Shown piece after piece: positions 57,733-64,000 of a stretch of DNA of 64,000 nucleotides. Source of the stretch: Blastomyces gilchristii SLH14081. Its lineage: Eukaryota; Ascomycota; Eurotiomycetes; Onygenales; Ajellomycetaceae. The position numbers were made by a program, and so were the translations under genes. The stretch spans positions 1-64,000 of the forward strand of contig NW_003101631.1 in assembly GCF_000003855.2 (NCBI RefSeq), written 5' to 3'. Each line of letters opens with the position of its first letter. Position 1 is the stretch's first letter. The notes beneath the pieces were generated by a model. The model had not been told where the DNA came from. It made no database searches and saw only the letters and a program-made list of their open reading frames with translations.

Positions 57733-59789
57733 TGTGGCGGGCTGCGTCCGATCAATTATATAGACTATTTCATTACACTTCACAGATTTCTACTGCTCTG
57801 ATTCTCGGTTGCTGATTCTCTGTCAAAAAACCTCTACTGCTCTGATTCTCAGTCACTGATTCTCAGCTGAAAATCTACAGAATTTCTATTCTTCTGCTCT
57901 GAAGCTTCACTGCATATATCACTGTGTATGTATATAAATATTTATTTCAATCACTGATTCTCACACTTTCTCTTTCTTTTCTTCTCTAACATTTTTCACT
58001 TTGTTATATAAGATCTATATATTATACTGATCTATTCAGTATAGACCTCTTATATTTGAAAAACATTTATTATCTTCTTATTAGAAATAATTATTTATTG
58101 AAGAAAATATCTAAATATGTAACAATGTATAAGAAATAGAGAAACAGTTAAACAGTTAAGCAGACACTGAGTTCTCATTAGTTAAGTGAATACTAAGTCT
58201 CAATCAGTTAAGTAGATACTGAGTTCTTAGATAAAAGCTTACTTATCAGTTACTCTGATCTTATAATAAGATTTTATAAAGAAAGTAAGATCTTATAAAA
58301 AGAATATCAGTGAAAGATCTGAGAGTTCTGATATAGATATATAAAATATTTATATAATTACACTTCTTCTGATTTTACAGATATTATATATTCAATAATT
58401 AATATAATTATGTCTAATGATAATATAAAAGAACTCTTAAATATAAGTATAGATACAGTGTCACAGACTCACAGTAACTTTAAGTAATGTTAAAATTACA
58501 ATAATAATAAATATCTGATATATATGTGACTTAATAATATTAATATAAAGAGATTTAATAATTGTCTCAATAAGAGATCTCTGCACAGATAATTTCAATA
58601 TTAATAGAATTGAATATAAATACAATATTAACACTGAAGAAATACTTAAATACTTTTGTATATTTTAACACTTCTGATCTCACTCTCTATTCATTATAAA
58701 GATTAGAAATGCTTATAAAACTAAGTATAGATAAAGATATTATCAGTTCATTAACTAATCAAGATTAATATATTAATGATTAATTGAAGAATCACATAAG
58801 ATAGAAGTTTTATTCATGAATAAAAGTATGTAAATCAGTGTTATAAATATCTGATAACATTATTAAATATCTTGATATTCTGTTTCAAGACACTACTATA
58901 TAACAGAAAGTATTAAATTGATTACAGAGTACTTCACAGAGAAATACTTCTCTTACAACATTTATTTCTGACTTTAATATTAAGATTCTAGAAGTAAATA
59001 ATCAATCTTAAGAGAATTGAATGAAGATTAGTATACTTAAGAAGATATTAACTTTCAAACTCTTACAGACTCTTATAAGTGTAGATAAAGATCAGACTTA
59101 TAAAGGTTTCTGTATATAACTTCAGATATTAAATAATCATCTTATCAAACTTAAGAGTATACAGAATAGTGATAGAAGATGTTACACTTATATATCTATA
59201 CTATAAAATAATAACAATAATGCAGATGCTATAAACTGACTAGACTTAAATATCTATATATAAGTAAGAATCTCTGCTATTTGAACAGACTTTTAAGTCT
59301 CTGAAATCACTTCTGAAGAAGTCACTGATCAATATTAATAAGAAGTATGTATTAACTGTAACTGATCAGAGTACATTACTTTTAACTATTAATCAGTCTA
59401 CATGTCTTCTTACTTAAAGAATGAATCAGTGTCTGTTCATATCAATTACATTACATTAGAGAAGAATTCAGAAGATGACTATAAAAATATCTTAGTAAAA
59501 TAGAGAAAAGATTAGCTTCTGTTTAAATTTATAAGCAGAAGCTTGAAGAGGTTGAATGATAATAATTTAAAGAGAAGATAGTAATGAATGCAATTTTTAT
59601 ATCTACTGTGATAGATAATATATATAATATAAAAGTCATGATAGACAGCAGTCTATGCTATTATACAATGATTAAATCTTCAGTTATAAGATATTATAAT
59701 CTTCAGTATGTTCTCGTATTAAGACTTTGACTTCTTACAGAATTTAATAATTTAAAGAATATTCATATCTGTTATATAATAAAACTAAA
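57733..59789 (+). mobile_element. E3 copy 1: 5' part of a Gypsy element (LTR to protease)
   Basis: Begins TGTGGCGGGCTGCGTCCG, which keeps CpGs, and runs through a leader and gag-like region to an aspartic-protease segment (MIDSSLCYYTMIKSS-like, about 59635-59700). It stops at 59789, where copy 2 begins at an equivalent LTR start. Copy 2 shows the uninterrupted protease (to 61785 and beyond), so copy 2 most simply was inserted here, in the same orientation. A three-unit 26 bp minisatellite lies at 58155-58229. Confidence 0.75.
58155..58229 (+). repeat. 26 bp minisatellite in the E3 leader
   Basis: Three units of the GTTAAGYRRAYACTRAGTY type in copy 1. Copy 2 has one unit at about 60188-60210. 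Confidence 0.75.
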
Positions 59790-62700
59790 TGTGATGAGCT
59801 GTGTCTGATCAATCATATAGACTATTCTGTTACACTTCACAGATTTCAACCACTTCATTCTCAAACATATACATCTCAATTCTTAGCCATTCTCAATCAC
59901 TGATTCTCAGCTATCATGAACATGTATAGATTCTTTCACTCCGAAGCTTCACTACATACATCATCATATACATGTATAAATATTCACTTCAATCACTGAT
60001 TCTCACACTTTCTCTTTCTTTTCCTTCTCTAACATTTTTCTCTTTGTTATATAAGACCTATTAATATCATACTGATCTATTCAGCATAGGTCTCTTATAC
60101 TAGAAAAACATTCATCATCTTCTCATTAGAAATAATTATTCATTGAGAGATATCTGAATGTGTAATGACACATAAGAAAGAGAAACAGTTAAGTAAACAC
60201 TGAGTTCTTAGATAGAAGCTTGCTTATCAGTCACTCTGACTCTGTAATAAGATTTTATAAGAGAATGTCAGTAAAAGACTCAAGAGTTCTGACACTCAGA
60301 TATATGAGATATTCATATAATTACACTTCTTCAGATTTCACAGATATCATATATTCAATAAATGATATAATCATGTCTAATGATAATATAGAAGAACTCT
60401 CAAGTGTAAGTATAGATATAATATCACAGTGACTCTAAGTAATGTTGAAATTATAACAGTAACAGATAGCTGATATACATACAACTCAACAACTTCAATA
60501 TAAGAAAATTCAATAATTAACTTAATAAGAAACTCATGCAATTTCAGCATCTACAGAATTAAATACAAAAGCACTGAAAGAATACTTAGATACTTCTATA
60601 TATTTCAATACTTTCAATCTCACTCTCTACTCATTATGAAGAATGAAAATGCTTGTAAAACTGAGTGTGAATAAAGATATCATCAGTTTACTAATCAATC
60701 AAGATTAATATATCAATGAATAATTGAAAGATTGCATGAAACAGAAGTTTCATTCATGAATAAAAGTATGTAAATCAGTGTTATAAATGCCTGATAATAT
60801 TATTAAATATCTTGATATTCTGTTCTGAGACACTGCTATGCAACAGAAAGTGTTAGATTGATTACAGAGTATCTGACAGAGAAACACTTCTCTTGGAATA
60901 TTTATCCCTGACTTCAACACTAAGATTCTAGAAGCAGGTGATCAATCTTAAGAGAATCAAATGAAGATTAGCATACTCAAGAAGATATTCACTTTCAAAC
61001 TCTTACAGACTCTTATAAGTATAGATAAAGACCAGACTTATGAAGGCTTCTGCACACAGCTCTGAATATTGAATAACTGTTTTATCAAGCTCAAGAGTAT
61101 ACAGAACAGTGATAGAAGATATTATATTTACACATCTGTGCTGAGAAATAATTCAGTCACTTATATACCTGTACTGAAGAATAACAATGATGTAGATGTC
61201 ATGAATTGAGTAGACTTAAATGTCTATATATAAGCAAGAGTTTTCACTGTTTGAACAGGCTTCTGAGTTTCTGAGATCACTCTCAAAGAAGTCACTGATC
61301 AATATTAATGTGAAGTATACATTAACTGTAACTGATCAGAATATATCACTTTCAACTGTCAATTAATCTATGTATCTTCTCAATTAAGAGAAAGATCAGT
61401 GTCTTCTCATTTGAAAGATGAATCAGTGTCTGTTCATATTAATCACATTGCAGTGAAGAAAGATTCAGAAAATAACTATAAGAATATCTCAGTAAAACAG
61501 AGAAAAGATTAGCTTCTGTTCAAATTCATAAACAGAAGCTTGAAGAGATCAGATGATAATGATTTAAAGAGAAAATAATAATGAATACAATTCTTATATT
61601 TACTGTGATTAATAATATGTATAATATGAAAGCTATAATAGACAGCAGTCTATGTTACTATGCAATGATAAAATCTTCAGTTGTAAAACATCATAATCTT
61701 CAGTATATTCTCTTATCAAAACCCTGACTTCTTACAGAATTTAATGATTCAAAAGATATTTGCATCTGTTACATAGTGAAACTAAATATAGATATCAGAA
61801 AATATCAGTGTGAAGACATCTACACATATAAAGTTGATAATCTTAATTATAATCTAATATTAGAACTTGTCTGACTATCTGAATAAGATATCTTATTAAA
61901 CACTTAAAACAGAAGTTTAATATTCTCTAATAATGATAGAATTCATGAAGATGATATTCACAAGACTATGAATCTGACACAGATCTCTGTCAACACTTAT
62001 GAAATACTCTGAAAAAGAAGTTATTAAAACTGCTGACAAAGTTATCAACAGCAGAATCATGTATCAATCTATTCTATCAGTCTGACTGATATCAAGAAAG
62101 CTCTAGAAAAGTTATTCTGTACTATAATAATAGATTCTTACATAAAACTCTCTTAATAATATTAGAAATATCTAGATATCTTCTGACAAGATAACATTAT
62201 AAATATACCTTCTTTATGAGACTCAGAAGTGAATCACAGTATTAAGTTAGAAAAGAAGAATGATAAGAATCTCAAGTCACTATGAGATCTTCTTTATAAT
62301 ATATGTTGAGATGAACTTCTTCTTCTTCAGAAGATACTCAATAATCTGTTAGATAAGAAATTCATACATATTAGTAACTCTCTCACTGCAGCTTCTATTC
62401 TCTTTACAAAGAAGTCAGATGAAGAACTCTGATTCTGTGTAAACTACTGAGATCTGAACAGATTGATAAAGAAAGATTGATATCTCTTATCTCTTATCAA
62501 TGAAACTCTAGTATGAATCAGATAAGCTTAATAATTTACAAAGCTAGATATCATTACTGTGTTTCATAAGATTCATATCACTGAAGAAGATAAATGACTT
62601 ACAGTATTCTGAACATATTATAATCTCTTTGAATGAATAGTCACACTCTTTGAACTGACTAATGTTCTCAGTATATTTCAGAAGTATATTAACTGAGTAC

Positions 62701-64000
62701 TCTGAGATTTCTTTAATAAGTTTATATCTACTTATCTAGATGACATTCTCATCTTCACTGATGAATTCAGAAAAGAGTATCAAGAGTATATATAAAGAGT
62801 ATTACAATAACTACAAGGAGCAGAACTATTAATTGATATTGATAAGTATAATTTCAAAGTTAAAAGTATTAAATACTTAGGTTTCATCATAAAAGCTGAT
62901 AAGAGAATTTGAATGAATTCTGAGAAGATCTCTGTTATTCTTGAATGAGAAGCTTCACATACTGTGAAAGATGTATAAAGCTTCATTAAATTCACTAACT
63001 TCTATCAGTAATTTATATGAAACTTCTCAGATATCATGAGATCACTTACAGATCTCACTAAGAAAGACTCAGTATTTCAATGATCAGTGAATGCTGAAGC
63101 TGCATTTACACAGATAAAGAAGATATTTATTAATATTTCTCTGCTGATAATATTCAATTCTGATCATGAAACAGTTATTGAGACTGATTTCTCTGACTAT
63201 GTAACAGAAGAAGTGATATTGTAATAGAATGATAAAGATATTCTATAATCATATATTATCATGTCTAAGAAACTGAGTCTCACTGAATGTAATTATGAGA
63301 TCTATGATAAGAAACTTCTTACAATTATATACTGTTTAAAAGAATAAGACCCTGAACTCTGAAGTATCTTCAAATTTGAGATAATCACAAATTATAAGAA
63401 TCTCAAATACTTCATAATTACTTATAAACTCACTGAATAATAGATGTAATAATCTGAGTTCTTAAGCTACTTTCATTTTACAATATACTACTGTCTCAGC
63501 AGTCAGAACTTGATGATAGATACTCTCTTATAATAAGAGTAAGATATGTCTTTCAATATAGCAGACACCTGTTGAATAAACTGAGAACATCAGCTTCTAG
63601 ATCTGAAGATATTGATTGATCAAGATGAAACAACTCATGACACTATACATACTTCTTCAATTAGAATACTCTCTCTCTGAACTGACACTGACACTGATAC
63701 TGATATCTCAACTTCTTCTGAATCTACACTAGATGAATTATAACATGTAACAGCTTAAACTGATGAACTTCTTCAAGCACTTACTGAAGCAGTACATTAA
63801 GAAGCACTCTGATTCCTCTCAGAACTATGTATAAAAATTAACATCTCAGAATATTCAATCAATGATAATAACATTCTATAATTTCATGAATAATACTGAG
63901 TCTCTCACTCTGAACTCTTACATACTCAGATAATGCAAGAGATGTATAATTTATATATAACTAATTATTCAGGCTGTGAATAACTGTATAGAATGATCTT
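59790..64000 (+). mobile_element. E3 copy 2: Gypsy element running off the window
   Basis: Starts TGTGATGAGCTGTGTCTG at 59790, equivalent to the start of copy 1. After gag and protease (about 61600-61870), reverse transcriptase lies at about 62300-62960 (FCVNYXDLNRLI, STYLDDILIFTD with an intact YLDD core near 62735, YLGFIIK), then RNase H at 63090-63330 ([23 protein letters not shown]). This is the Ty3/Gypsy order. Frames are broken by stops. The integrase and 3' LTR lie beyond the window. Confidence 0.82.
62300..63440 (+). pseudogene. E3 reverse transcriptase and RNase H remnant
   Basis: Best-preserved RT of the window at the motif level, with YLDDILIF unchanged, but several in-frame stops between motifs (for example after LDIITVFHKIHI). 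Translation resembles fungal Gypsy pol in which RNase H carries [18 protein letters not shown]. Confidence 0.8.

Noticed and set aside
58155..58229. 26 bp direct repeats as a possible CRISPR-like array
   Set aside because: Only three adjacent units without spacers, within a retrotransposon leader; a minisatellite.
1..64000. CRISPR arrays, bacterial operons or tRNA/rRNA genes
   Set aside because: No regularly spaced direct repeats, no tRNA-like cloverleaf and no rRNA segments were seen. The window is eukaryotic.

Overview
Fungal nuclear DNA, almost certainly a filamentous ascomycete. Short introns of about 50-100 bp with GT...AG ends interrupt genes of near-even base composition, and these genes alternate abruptly with very AT-rich blocks made of decayed transposons, the pattern left by repeat-induced point mutation (RIP). 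The gene sequences look eurotiomycete, and AT-rich Gypsy-laden isochores of this kind are well known in Onygenales (for example Ajellomycetaceae). That placement is inference only.

Layout. 1-7.5 kb is a gene block: 3' end of an unrecognised gene (+), glutamate 5-kinase PRO1 (-), inner-membrane peptidase ATP23 (+), Aurora kinase (-), TIP41-like TOR regulator (+). 7.5-40.9 kb is an AT-rich block holding fossils of a hAT transposase, a pogo/Fot1 transposase, a hairpin element and a stack of nested LTR retrotransposons. 40.9-46.5 kb is a second gene block: TOM22 (-) and acetoacetyl-CoA synthetase (+). 46.56-51.69 kb is a decayed Copia element with very short terminal repeats. 51.9-57.3 kb holds a heavily frameshifted mitochondrial processing peptidase alpha subunit (+) ending at a gap, an acyl-protein-thioesterase-like hydrolase (-), and an intact 419 bp miniature LTR element (TRIM). 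From 57.4 kb to the end is AT-rich again, with two same-strand copies of a third Gypsy family.

The retrotransposon stack can be dated by nesting. E1, a chromodomain-type Gypsy (15596-40143, target duplication CTATC/CTATT), was interrupted in its RNase H region by E2-A (19136-35829, duplication TTGA). E2-A was then interrupted by E2-B of the same family on the opposite strand (20850-29217, TCTA/TCTG). E2-B received a solo E2 LTR (26528-26701, ATCT). E2 has only 167 bp LTRs, and between integrase and 3' LTR both copies keep collinear reading frames on the antisense strand, including a cysteine-rich protein. This is the best candidate for something undescribed.

Several conserved single-copy genes (TIP41, TOM22, acetoacetyl-CoA synthetase, MPP-alpha) carry single-base indels relative to the frame their families require. 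Because the genes are expected to be functional or essential, assembly error is the leading explanation, but decay next to RIP-mutated DNA cannot be excluded. TOM22, MPP-alpha and ATP23 are all mitochondrial biogenesis factors. There is no sign that the genes in the window form a cluster with one function.
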